In this document: one piece after another, positions 1 to 5,510 of the stretch
Layout of the letters: every line of letters begins with the position of its first letter
Numbering within the stretch: position 1 is the first letter of the stretch
Assembly (NCBI GenBank): GCA_003649565.1
Contig: QMSF01000075.1
Span: 1 to 5,584 of the forward strand
DNA length: 5,584 nt
Origin: Thermoprotei archaeon
GTDB taxonomy: Archaea; Thermoproteota; Methanomethylicia; Nezhaarchaeales; WYZ-LMO8
Direction: 5' to 3'
Notes under the pieces: generated by a model
What the model was told of the DNA's origin: nothing
What the model saw: the letters and a program-made list of their open reading frames with translations, nothing else
The model's database searches: none
Position numbers and translations under genes: made by a program

Positions 1-68
1 AGCCTATATAGAATATATAGTGAAGGGGCAGCACAAAAATAAAGCGAGACGCTAAAGATAAGGAATGT

Positions 69-103
69 GCTTTTATTTATTAGTCCTCAAATTATTTTTA
101 TTC
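69..103 (+). terminator. T-rich tract, possible archaeal terminator
   Basis: Two T-rich runs (TTTTATTTATT at 71-81 and ATTATTTTTATTC at 91-103) lie on the plus strand. Archaeal termination often uses such U-rich stretches without a hairpin. It would serve a plus-strand gene entering from the left, whose end might be the TAA at 53-55, and it would lie convergent to the MATE gene. No stem-loop is evident, so this is a weak call. Confidence 0.25.
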
Positions 104-180
104 TAGGGCGAGCCAATGGGATATAACGCCACCAGCTAAGTAAAGGGTATTTTGTTCCAGCTCTTAAGCAAAATATTATG

Positions 181-711
181 TCAGGATGATTTCCCAGCCT
201 GTTTTGCACGTATTACTGGTTGTGTCCAATTGCTGTATTTAAGCCAAGCTAGTGCTGTAATGCCAGCAAAGATGTTGCTTATTGACATTCCAATCCAAAT
301 TCCCATTGGGCCATAGCCCACTAGCAGAGCCAGGAAGTATCCGATGCCGACCCAGCATCCCCATAATCTTGCAATTCCAATAATTGTCGGCGGTAATGTG
401 TGTCCTGAGCCTCTCCCTATAAACATGGCGTTAATGAATATGCCAAAGAACGGTAAAGTCAATACGAAGACTTCTAAGAACTTTTTAGCTTCAATCCAAA
501 TAGCGGGATCTTGCGTGAAAATCCATATGAATTGATCTCTAAAGAAGTAAACAATAGTAGCACCTATTAGGGTCGCTAAGAATATGAGCATTGAGGTCTT
601 AAAGGCTATTTCTTTAGCTCGATCCTTGAGGTTTGCCCCTATGCTTTGCCCAGCCATGATTGCTGAGGCTCTTGAAAGGCCTTGCAACATTGCATCTGAT
701 AAGTCCATCAC
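181..711 (-). CDS. MATE efflux protein, C-terminal fragment
   Basis: This 176-residue frame opens with GTG at 711, but that codon is really an internal Val of the full MATE protein, and the open frame extends upstream through GTA TTT GGC ATA CTC. It holds the rest of TM8 and TM9-12. Family features are GLSRASAIMAGQSIGANLKDRA (near residues 11-32, the MATE 'A..mvGQ.lGA....rA' segment, here split as GLSRASAIMAG and QSIGANLKDRA), PFFGIFINAMFIGRGSG (about 87-103) and GPMGIWIGMSISN (about 134-146). Its GTG lies 8 bases after the TAG of the front fragment, so termination-reinitiation is conceivable, but no good Shine-Dalgarno site is visible and a protein starting inside TM8 is unlikely to work. 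It is best read as the severed tail of the upstream frame. Confidence 0.8.
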   Translation of the reverse strand: MMDLSDAMLQGLSRASAIMAGQSIGANLKDRAKEIAFKTSMLIFLATLIGATIVYFFRDQFIWIFTQDPAIWIEAKKFLEVFVLTLPFFGIFINAMFIGRGSGHTLPPTIIGIARLWGCWVGIGYFLALLVGYGPMGIWIGMSISNIFAGITALAWLKYSNWTQPVIRAKQAGKSS

Positions 712-719
712 TACAAAGC

Positions 720-1565
720 CTATGAGTAGGCCGTAGCCACTATGACTCCAAAGATATTTACTAAGCGTAATTGTAGCATCTTAGCTATGCTGTTTAGCAT
801 TATGAGGACGGGTAAACCAATTTTGAGATTAGCTATTATCCAGTCGATTCCTATATCCCTCGTTATTCGCACTTTTAAGTCAGGATAAAGCTTTTCAACT
901 ATTAAGAAGAGAGCAAAACAGCCTATGCCTCTACTTATAACTGTTGCTAAAGCGGCTCCAATAGCGCCAAGTCTAGGGAAAAAGCCTAGACCCAAAATCA
1001 TGAGGGGATCAAGGACTATGTTAATGAGGGCTGTCGCCCCATTTACTATGGCTGGTCTTTTGGTATCTCCAATGCTTTGAAGTATCGTTGAATAAGCTAA
1101 TACCACATAGGAGATCATCATGTCGATGGCTATTACTCCGGCATAGGCAAATACTTCATCATAAATCTCCTCTGGGACCTTCATTATGTAAGTGAAGATT
1201 ATAGGTCTAAGCGCTATGTAGGCAATTCCGAGAAGAAAGCCTAAGATTATTGACGCAGTAAAATATCTTGAAGCTACTTTGCTTGCAGAACTGAACTCTT
1301 TAGCTCCAACATACTGTGATATAAGTGCTAGGTTTGCAGCGGATAGGGCTATTGAAAGTGCGTTAAAGAACATGAAGGGAGGCCATGCTTGCCTTGGAAT
1401 AGCCATGGCTATGTCGCTATACTTGCTAAGCCAGAAGGCGTCGGCCACATTACATGACACTTCAACTATTTGAACTATCATTAGCGGCAGGCCTAGCCAT
1501 AGCGCCGTCTTAATGATTGAGCCGCCAAGTATCTTGTCCCTATACTCCTTCATCGAGGAGCCCAT
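720..1565 (-). CDS. MATE efflux protein, N-terminal fragment
   Basis: This is the 281-residue front part of the broken MATE transporter. The first helix region (about residues 17-45, IIKTALWLGLPLMIVQIVEV followed by NVADAFWLSK) is the typical MATE start, with an acidic residue in TM1 (Asp42). Residues about 163-210 carry the family hallmark: QSIGDTKRP, then NIVLDPLMILGLGFFPRLGAIGAA. It covers TM1-6 and TM7, then stops at TAG inside the TM7-TM8 region, so the second six-helix lobe is incomplete and the fragment alone should not form a transporter. The ATG at 1565 is preferred over the ATG at 1553 because GGTG lies 8 bases before it. The gene is divergent from the PadR regulator, and the 88-base gap between them holds a perfect dyad that could be its operator. 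Confidence 0.85.
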   Translation of the reverse strand: MGSSMKEYRDKILGGSIIKTALWLGLPLMIVQIVEVSCNVADAFWLSKYSDIAMAIPRQAWPPFMFFNALSIALSAANLALISQYVGAKEFSSASKVASRYFTASIILGFLLGIAYIALRPIIFTYIMKVPEEIYDEVFAYAGVIAIDMMISYVVLAYSTILQSIGDTKRPAIVNGATALINIVLDPLMILGLGFFPRLGAIGAALATVISRGIGCFALFLIVEKLYPDLKVRITRDIGIDWIIANLKIGLPVLIMLNSIAKMLQLRLVNIFGVIVATAYS

Positions 1566-1589
1566 TCATTTTGCACCATGCTCTCAAGA

Positions 1590-1597
1590 TATATTTC
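1590..1597 (-). promoter_or_regulatory. Candidate TATA box for the MATE gene
   Basis: On the minus strand this reads AAATATAT-like sequence (CAGAAATATATCTTG in context). Its centre is about 28 bases before the MATE ATG at 1565, the spacing expected for a leaderless or nearly leaderless archaeal transcript. In that case the GGTG at 1577-1574 would not be transcribed, so either the start site or the box is slightly off. The upstream edge, where TFB would bind, falls on the inverted repeat at 1599-1614. A second, weaker minus-strand candidate is CTTTTAAGG around 1626-1634. Confidence 0.4.
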
Positions 1598-1598
1598 T

Positions 1599-1614
1599 GA
1601 GGAATACATTCCTC
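1599..1614. promoter_or_regulatory. Perfect inverted repeat, likely PadR operator
   Basis: GAGGAAT-AC-ATTCCTC is a perfect 7-bp inverted repeat with a 2-base spacer, 16 bases in all. It lies between the divergent MATE and PadR genes. Its left arm is adjacent to the MATE TATA-like box (1590-1597) and covers the expected TFB-recognition element; its right arm ends 13 bases before the PadR TATA-like box (1628-1634). PadR proteins bind such dyads as dimers and commonly repress themselves and a neighbouring transporter. The dyad is seen directly; its role as operator is inferred. Confidence 0.55.
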
Positions 1615-1627
1615 TAGACTATAGCCT

Positions 1628-1634
1628 TAAAAGT
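1628..1634 (+). promoter_or_regulatory. Candidate TATA box for the PadR gene
   Basis: TTAAAAG (in CCTTAAAAGTTT) is centred about 25 bases before 1656, so transcription would start close to the Shine-Dalgarno site of the regulator and give a leader of roughly 15 bases before the GTG at 1672. The spacing fits both the ribosome site and the chosen start. The motif is short and A/T-rich, so chance is possible. Confidence 0.35.
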
Positions 1635-1655
1635 TTCTTTCTTCTCAATTGTTTT

Positions 1656-1664
1656 GGTGAGGTG
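1656..1664 (+). promoter_or_regulatory. Shine-Dalgarno site deciding the PadR start
   Basis: GGTGAGGTG is complementary to the archaeal 16S rRNA tail and lies 7 bases before GTG at 1672. It favours that GTG over the earlier in-frame TTG at 1654 and GTG at 1657, which overlap the site itself, and over the ATG at 1690. Confidence 0.6.
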
Positions 1665-1671
1665 TTTTAGT

Positions 1672-2106
1672 GTGTGTTTTAAAGTGAAGATGAGGAGACC
1701 CCCATTTCTAAGAGTGTTGACATTAGCAATACTTATTAATGAGGAAAGGCTTCATGGCTATTCGATCTACAAAAGAATACTCTACCACACGCACATGAAA
1801 TGGAAGCCTTCAATAGGAACCATTTATCGAACTTTAAATGAAATGGTTCAAGAAGGGCTTGTAACGAAGAGATCCGAGAAAAGGAGGTATAGCTATGCCA
1901 TAACGCGCAAGGGCGTTGAATATTTCATTGAGAATTCAAGAGCTCTCATGACAAAGATGGCCGGAGTCCTTGCTACTATGATAGAGGCATACCTCAAGAT
2001 GATTGCTGATAGACCAGACATACTAACGAAAAGTATAGGCGAAAGGCTAAGAAACTTAAGAGATGTTCTTCAAAAATGTGAGTTTCTAAATAGCATAAAG
2101 CCTTAA
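1672..2106 (+). CDS. PadR-family transcriptional regulator
   Basis: A cytoplasmic winged-helix DNA-binding protein, 144 residues from the GTG chosen here because of the GGTGAGGTG site 7 bases upstream; the frame is open back to TTG at 1654. Residues about 12-85 form the PadR domain: FLRVLTLAIL (helix 1), LHGYSIYKRI (27-36, the family's hGYxI motif), then WKPSIGTIYRTLNEMVQEGL (44-63, recognition helix with the PadR SxGTIYxxLxxLxxxGL pattern) and the wing KRRYSYAITRKGVEYF (70-85). Residues about 86-144 are helical and probably form the dimer interface, as in short PadR proteins. It is divergent from a MATE transporter and shares an intergenic dyad with it, so control of efflux and autoregulation is the likely role. 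Many PadR proteins respond to small aromatic or lipophilic ligands; the ligand here is unknown. Confidence 0.9.
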   Translation: MCFKVKMRRPPFLRVLTLAILINEERLHGYSIYKRILYHTHMKWKPSIGTIYRTLNEMVQEGLVTKRSEKRRYSYAITRKGVEYFIENSRALMTKMAGVLATMIEAYLKMIADRPDILTKSIGERLRNLRDVLQKCEFLNSIKP

Positions 2107-2116
2107 GTTGCTCTCC

Positions 2117-2121
2117 TTTTT
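2117..2121 (+). terminator. T5 tract after PadR, weak terminator
   Basis: CTCCTTTTTGAG begins about 10 bases after the PadR stop codon. A short T run can end archaeal transcripts, and the 88-base gap before the next gene is compatible with separate transcription. No hairpin is seen. Confidence 0.25.
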
Positions 2122-2194
2122 GAGACTTAGAAGTTAACGGCTAATGGAAGAATATCTTTCTAACGAATTCTCCTCTTAGTAGTGTTTAGATAAC

Positions 2195-3220
2195 TTGAAC
2201 ACATTGTTTAAAACTACTTTTAGAGACCTCTCTTCGGGATCCTTGGTGAGGATATCCCGAATATTGAGGAAAGCTGAGAAAGGAGACGTTCTCTCTGTAG
2301 ATGAAATAAAGTCATTGCTCAATATAAAAGAGGGGTCTGAAGAGGCCTATGAACTCTTTGAGGTCTCGAGATTCCTAGCTAATGAGTCGATACATCAGCG
2401 TGGGAGAATATGGTGTGCCATAGGATTAGATTATAGGCCTTGTGAGGTAAAGTGCAATTTCTGTTCGCTTAGTAAATGGTGGGGTCTCGTAAAAGGAGTA
2501 TATGAGATATCTAAATCTGATGCGCTTAAACTTGCAAAGAGTTTCATCGAGAGAGGGGCTCACTACATAGTTCTTAGAACTACGGAGTTTTATAGTCCTG
2601 CTAAGCTTGTTGAGTTGGGTCTTGATATTAGCAGTATAAAGCCGAGAGACGTGAAGCTCGTGGCTAATACAGGTGAAGTGGATATAAGCTGGCTTAGGAG
2701 GATGAAGGAGGCTGGCTTTGAAGGCTTATATCATACAGTTAGGCTTCGTGAAGGAGTTGATACTGGCATAAAGCCTGAGGTTAGGCTGAAGACCATTAAG
2801 GCGATTAGAGAGGCTGGCCTCAAGCTTTACTATTTGGTAGAGCCGATAGGTCCTGAGCACACCCATCTTGAAATAGCTCAAGCCATAGACCTCATGAGGA
2901 GGCTAAGGCCATCAATTATAGGAGCTATGGCTAGAATCCCAGTGCCCAATACACCCCTTGCTCATTATGGTCAGATAAGCGAGTTTGATTTAGCTAAGGT
3001 TGTTGCTGCAACCATCATAGCAACTCTGCCGATGCACGAGGAAGTAGAGGCTATATGCGTTCATCCACCATCACAATTAGCATGTAGAGCTGGGGCCAAT
3101 ACCCTCGTTGTAGATTATGGAGCCATACCAAGAGATAAGGGCTTTATACATGGAGCATGGCGAGGATTTGATGTTGAAAATGCCAAAGAAATGCTGAGGA
3201 GAGCAGGCTATGAAATCTAG
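2195..3220 (+). CDS. Biotin-synthase-related radical SAM enzyme
   Basis: A 341-residue soluble enzyme of the BioB/HydE/PylB type, expected to cleave S-adenosylmethionine with a [4Fe-4S] cluster and start radical chemistry on an unknown substrate. The cluster motif is Cys83-x3-Cys87-x2-Cys90 (PCEVKCNFCS), with the usual aromatic before the last Cys. The TIM-barrel shows NTGEVD (158-163), WLRRMKEAGFEGLYHTVR (166-183), LKTIKAIREAGL (198-209), EPIGPEHTHLEIA (216-228), RIPVPNTPL (247-255) and a BioB-like end CRAGANTLVVDYG (297-309). No Cys lies between 90 and 288, so the [2Fe-2S] sulfur-donor ligands of BioB are absent; a true biotin synthase is unlikely. HydE-, PylB- or LipS-like roles cannot be told apart here. 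The start is uncertain: TTG 2195 has no good ribosome site, and TTG 2243 or GTG 2246 are alternatives. It is the first gene of an operon with a symporter. Confidence 0.85.
   Translation: MNTLFKTTFRDLSSGSLVRISRILRKAEKGDVLSVDEIKSLLNIKEGSEEAYELFEVSRFLANESIHQRGRIWCAIGLDYRPCEVKCNFCSLSKWWGLVKGVYEISKSDALKLAKSFIERGAHYIVLRTTEFYSPAKLVELGLDISSIKPRDVKLVANTGEVDISWLRRMKEAGFEGLYHTVRLREGVDTGIKPEVRLKTIKAIREAGLKLYYLVEPIGPEHTHLEIAQAIDLMRRLRPSIIGAMARIPVPNTPLAHYGQISEFDLAKVVAATIIATLPMHEEVEAICVHPPSQLACRAGANTLVVDYGAIPRDKGFIHGAWRGFDVENAKEMLRRAGYEI
2207..2213 (+). promoter_or_regulatory. TTTAAAA, possible TATA box for the radical SAM operon
   Basis: TTTAAAA lies inside the first codons of the longest radical SAM frame. 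If it is the promoter, transcription would start near 2235 and translation at TTG 2243 or GTG 2246, about 16-17 codons after the TTG at 2195. No clear box lies about 27 bases before 2195, although TTTAGATAA at 2184-2192 is another A/T-rich candidate. The site matters because it decides the start of the enzyme. Confidence 0.25.
3196..3201 (+). promoter_or_regulatory. Shine-Dalgarno site inside the radical SAM gene
   Basis: GAGGAG lies 8 bases before the ATG at 3210, within the last codons of the upstream enzyme gene. It supports the 11-base overlapping start of the membrane mini-protein and ties its translation to the enzyme. Confidence 0.6.
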
Positions 3221-3461
3221 ATTAAAGAAGACTTATGTCAAAGAGCTCATTGCAACTATAATGTTTACCCTTGCGGCGTTACTATTAATGATACCAATAG
3301 CGGCTATATGGCCTCAATCTGCTAATTTTGAGGTTCTAGGTTTGCCATTTCATTATATCTATTATGTGATAGCCATGCTTTTAATCGCTCCTCTGCTATG
3401 CTTTGCTTATACGAAGATCATGAGGGGGGTTGAGGTAGAGATCGAGAGGGAGGAAAGATGA
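3210..3461 (+). CDS. Small two-helix membrane partner of SSS symporter
   Basis: An 83-residue membrane protein: basic N-terminus (KSRLKK), helix 1 at about 12-34, a short loop with NFEVLGLPFHY (39-49), helix 2 at about 46-67, and a charged tail (EVEIEREER). This layout, with a G-x-P-aromatic turn before the second helix, is typical of the mini-proteins (DUF3311/DUF4212/DUF997-like) that are encoded directly before sodium:solute symporters in many bacteria and archaea. Which of these families it belongs to cannot be settled by eye. It overlaps the end of the radical SAM gene by 11 bases and overlaps the symporter start by 4 (ATGA), so the three are almost surely co-translated. It probably binds or stabilises the symporter in the membrane; its exact role is unknown even in well-studied relatives. 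Confidence 0.75.
   Translation: MKSRLKKTYVKELIATIMFTLAALLLMIPIAAIWPQSANFEVLGLPFHYIYYVIAMLLIAPLLCFAYTKIMRGVEVEIEREER
3448..3453 (+). promoter_or_regulatory. Shine-Dalgarno site of the symporter
   Basis: GGGAGG, within the purine-rich GAGAGGGAGGAAAG, lies 4 bases before the ATG at 3458. With the ATGA stop-start overlap it fixes the start and implies translational coupling. Confidence 0.6.
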
Positions 3462-5005
3462 ATTTAACCGCTATGTCGCTCCTTTACGTCATCATAATAT
3501 CCATAGCGTTCATTATAATAAGCATGGTATCTAGGCGTAAATTGAAGGAAAGCTATGCAAGCTATTTCCTAGCTGATCGAAGTATAAGCGGTCTTGTTAA
3601 TGGCTTAGCTGGTATGTCATGTTACCTCTCTGAATTTCTATTTCTAGGTATGACAGGCGCTGTTTACGTCATAAAGTTCCCGTTCATGGGAATTCTGTAC
3701 GAATTCGCTATTTCAATTGCCGTCTTTCTATTTCTATTGGCACCATACATTAGGCGATCAGGCTATTACACCTTGATAGACCTGTTTTATGATTGCTATG
3801 GAAGAGAAGCGGCGGTACTCTCATGCATAGTCACCTTATGGTTTTGCATGGTTTTCTTCATAGGTCAAATGAAGGCTTTAGGGGTCACATTGGAGTTTAT
3901 GCTTGGAGTGCCTTATGGTCTTGCTGTAATAATTGGAGGGATTGTGCTCATAGCTTATACAGTTATAGGAGGAATGTATGGAGTTACCTACAATCAGTTT
4001 ATTCAAGGAGCCATAATGCTTGCTGGCATTTTAATACCGTTATTATACATAATGAGGAGCTTCGGCTTAACGCAATGGTGGAATCCAATTACGGGATATG
4101 CTGAGCTTACGCCGTTTATGAGGGAAATGGGCTTTTTTGAAATCCAAGAGACAGCTAAGTACTATGTCAGCACGGCGCTTGTTGGTCTTGGTGCACTTGC
4201 TGGGCCGCATGTTTTCTCTATAGCTGCTAGAGGTCGCTCAAGTGGTGAAGTTCGAAGCGCAGTTTCATGGATGACATTCTTCATAGGGCTTGTCTATTCA
4301 TGCGCCATGGGATGCGCGTTTGTCGGGTCTTATTGGGCTTCAACAGTTGGCATTGAAAGATCGAAAGCTGACTATGTGCTATTCATGATGACTAAGCAGC
4401 TATGCCCCGATGAAATAACAGGGCTCTTACTAGCTGGTGGCTTATGTGCTGCAATCTCCACCCTAAGCGCCTTAGTGCTATTTGCGAGCACGGTGATAGT
4501 CCATGATCTTTACTCAAAGATGTTGAAGAGACGTAAGAGTGTTAGCGCTAATCTCATGCGTTTGGCTACAGCTATGCTAGGCATAATATGCGTGGTTTTA
4601 GCTCTTAGACCACCCATGCTTCTCGTAACACCAATATTATGGGGTTGGGAGCTCTTAGCATCGGCATTCGTGCCATCATTAGTGGCAACTTATTGGTGGA
4701 AGAAAACGAGTAAGCCAGGTGTCTTAGCGAGCATAGCTGTTGGAGCTATATTAACGGCTTTAACTCAGAAGTGGTCGGGACCTATAATCAAAGTGCCATT
4801 TTATGGTGCCCTCATAGCCCTGCCATCATCTACAATAACTCTAATCGCAATATCGCTATTGACAAGAAGAGTAAATGAGAGATTGAAAATTGATCAATGG
4901 CATGGATGGAAGAGGTATGAAGAGTGGAGGTATAATGAAAAGGTTCTACCACTAATGTTCTTGGCATTTTCAGCTATGCTTCTCATATATGCTCTTATTA
5001 TCTAA
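3458..5005 (+). CDS. Sodium:solute symporter (SSS family)
   Basis: A 515-residue polytopic membrane protein, about 13-14 predicted helices, with the LeuT-like fold of the SSS family (PutP, PanF, ActP, vSGLT relatives); it should import a small solute driven by Na+. Family marks are LSEFLFLGMTGAVY (57-70, TM1 region), GGMYGVTYNQFIQGAIML (171-188, the SSS signature), GPHVFSIAARGRSSGEVRSA (249-268), and AGGLCAAISTLSALVLF (326-342) followed by HDLYSK (349-354). Aligned to vSGLT, Ser334-Thr335 fall at the Ser364-Ser365 pair of the Na2 site, so sodium coupling looks intact. The substrate cannot be read from sequence; pantothenate-, acetate- or amino-acid-like acids are all possible. The open frame is complete and of normal length. 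It is the last gene of the radical SAM operon, which suggests that its solute feeds, or is made by, that enzyme. Confidence 0.9.
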   Translation: MNLTAMSLLYVIIISIAFIIISMVSRRKLKESYASYFLADRSISGLVNGLAGMSCYLSEFLFLGMTGAVYVIKFPFMGILYEFAISIAVFLFLLAPYIRRSGYYTLIDLFYDCYGREAAVLSCIVTLWFCMVFFIGQMKALGVTLEFMLGVPYGLAVIIGGIVLIAYTVIGGMYGVTYNQFIQGAIMLAGILIPLLYIMRSFGLTQWWNPITGYAELTPFMREMGFFEIQETAKYYVSTALVGLGALAGPHVFSIAARGRSSGEVRSAVSWMTFFIGLVYSCAMGCAFVGSYWASTVGIERSKADYVLFMMTKQLCPDEITGLLLAGGLCAAISTLSALVLFASTVIVHDLYSKMLKRRKSVSANLMRLATAMLGIICVVLALRPPMLLVTPILWGWELLASAFVPSLVATYWWKKTSKPGVLASIAVGAILTALTQKWSGPIIKVPFYGALIALPSSTITLIAISLLTRRVNERLKIDQWHGWKRYEEWRYNEKVLPLMFLAFSAMLLIYALII

Positions 5006-5130
5006 AAAAGCTAAGGCTGATGCTACTTGCAGGGCATTCCATAGCATAAATACGATGCCTTAACACCGATTTACCGCTTTTCTGAGGATTAAAGAAGTTT
5101 TATGTTCTCATGGGAGACGATGTAACAAGT

Positions 5131-5140
5131 TTTAACTATA
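5131..5140 (+). promoter_or_regulatory. Possible TATA box of the right-end gene
   Basis: TTTAACTATA lies about 50 bases before the GTG at 5190, placing transcription start near 5160-5164 and leaving a leader of about 25-30 bases that contains the GGTGAT ribosome site. The rest of the 184-base gap (5006-5189) shows no open frame of interest; a TAAGGC/GCCTTA pair (5012-5017 and 5057-5062) is too short and distant to call a structure. Confidence 0.3.
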
Positions 5141-5178
5141 TTGCATTACTCTTAATCTATTGAGTACCTCGATGTATT

Positions 5179-5184
5179 GGTGAT
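5179..5184 (+). promoter_or_regulatory. Strong Shine-Dalgarno site of the right-end gene
   Basis: GGTGAT is an exact match to the archaeal anti-Shine-Dalgarno complement and lies 5 bases before GTG at 5190. It is the best evidence that this frame is a real gene start. The ATG at 5183 inside it leads only to a seven-codon frame. Confidence 0.6.
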
Positions 5185-5189
5185 GAGAG

Positions 5190-5510
5190 GTGGAAAAGCG
5201 CTTTAATAGAAAAACTATTTCTTCTGTGATTATAGCCTCAATTGTGATTGCCATTTTTATTGCAGTATTTTACTACGATGTTCTTTTTGGCTTGAGGGAT
5301 AGAGAGAATTCCATGAAGTTATTTCATGTTCTTACTGGTTTTGACGGCATGACGCTTAGTTCTTCTATGGTAATTAGTTCTACTTTAGTTCTACTACTGC
5401 TATTAAACAAGCTATTGCAAGTGGTGATGTCATATGCGATGAAGGATCAATATCGACTATTAAGCAAGGCATCGTCTCTTATATCTACCTGTGTACGCTG
5501 GACGAAGTAG
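5190..5510 (+). CDS. Unrecognised membrane-anchored protein, frame-disrupted
   Basis: I do not recognise this family. The frame starts with GTG after a strong GGTGAT site. The first 8 residues are basic (EKRFNRK), followed by one hydrophobic helix at about 9-34 (ISSVIIASIVIAIFIAVFYY): an uncleaved signal anchor or signal peptide without a lipobox Cys, so the rest should be outside the membrane. Residues 35-65 look like ordinary protein (LFGLRDRENSMKLFHVLTGF and so on). After residue 65 (base 5384) the 41 remaining residues, including LVLLLLLNKLLQVV, are an artefact: an 11-bp tandem duplication at 5374-5395 shifts the frame. The apparent second membrane helix should not be believed. The genuine continuation is in another frame up to the window edge. 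An exported binding or envelope protein is possible, without direct support. Confidence 0.6.
   Translation: MEKRFNRKTISSVIIASIVIAIFIAVFYYDVLFGLRDRENSMKLFHVLTGFDGMTLSSSMVISSTLVLLLLLNKLLQVVMSYAMKDQYRLLSKASSLISTCVRWTK
5374..5395 (+). repeat. Exact 11-bp tandem duplication breaking a gene
   Basis: TTAGTTCTACT occurs at 5374-5384 and again at 5385-5395, with no gap or mismatch. Eleven is not a multiple of three, so the second copy shifts the reading frame. With one copy removed, the codons run ATG GTA ATT AGT TCT ACT ACT GCT ATT AAA and stay open to the end of the window. Slipped-strand replication is the usual origin of such duplications. Confidence 0.9.

Larger units (their letters stand above)
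181..1565 (-). pseudogene. MATE-family efflux transporter, frameshifted (whole gene)
   Basis: The two minus-strand frames at 1565-720 and 711-181 are the front and back of one MATE (multidrug and toxic compound extrusion) antiporter, a 12-helix inner-membrane protein that exports drugs or organic cations in exchange for Na+ or H+. The front half ends ...VATAYS then TAG; the back half, read upstream of its first start codon, gives LIGFVV before MDLSDAML. Joining the two by re-reading base 726 (a -1 shift) gives VATAYLIGFVVMDL, which matches the usual AYxIG segment of MATE proteins with no gap and yields 461 residues, the normal family length. On the minus strand the site reads GCCTACTCATAGGC; adding one C (GCC TAC CTC ATA GGC) restores the frame, so a one-base C loss is the simplest cause. 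No slippery heptamer is seen, so programmed frameshifting is unlikely. The family call is firm; whether the gene is truly broken or a sequencing error is open. Confidence 0.85.

Noticed and set aside
4..20. Inverted repeat CTATATA-GAA-TATATAG near the left edge.
   Set aside because: An alternating A/T sequence pairs with itself easily, and no gene start lies nearby to give it a role.
2..55. Possible C-terminal end of a plus-strand gene entering from the left (AYIEYIVKGQHKNKARR then TAA).
   Set aside because: Only 17 codons are visible and another plus frame is also open to 42; this length is not evidence of coding. The T-rich tract at 69-103 agrees with it but is too weak to support a call.
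344..535. Plus-strand open frame opposite the MATE gene.
   Set aside because: It is antisense to well-conserved MATE sequence, has no ribosome site and its product resembles no protein family.
720..734. Programmed -1 frameshift site in the MATE gene.
   Set aside because: No X-XXY-YYZ heptamer or convincing downstream structure is seen; a single-base loss explains the break more simply.
1279..1473. Plus-strand open frame opposite the MATE front half.
   Set aside because: Antisense shadow of a hydrophobic protein; no start signals.
2147..2160. Imperfect palindrome GAAGAATATCTTTC upstream of the radical SAM gene.
   Set aside because: Only the outer GAA/TTC and the central ATAT match; it is too weak to propose as an operator and is unlike the PadR dyad.
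3793..4104. Second plus-strand frame inside the symporter gene.
   Set aside because: It overlaps the conserved SSS signature in the correct frame; its His/Trp/Arg-rich product is typical of an out-of-frame reading.
5012..5062. TAAGGC/GCCTTA pair after the symporter as a terminator hairpin.
   Set aside because: Arms are 6 bases with a 39-base loop and no T-run follows.
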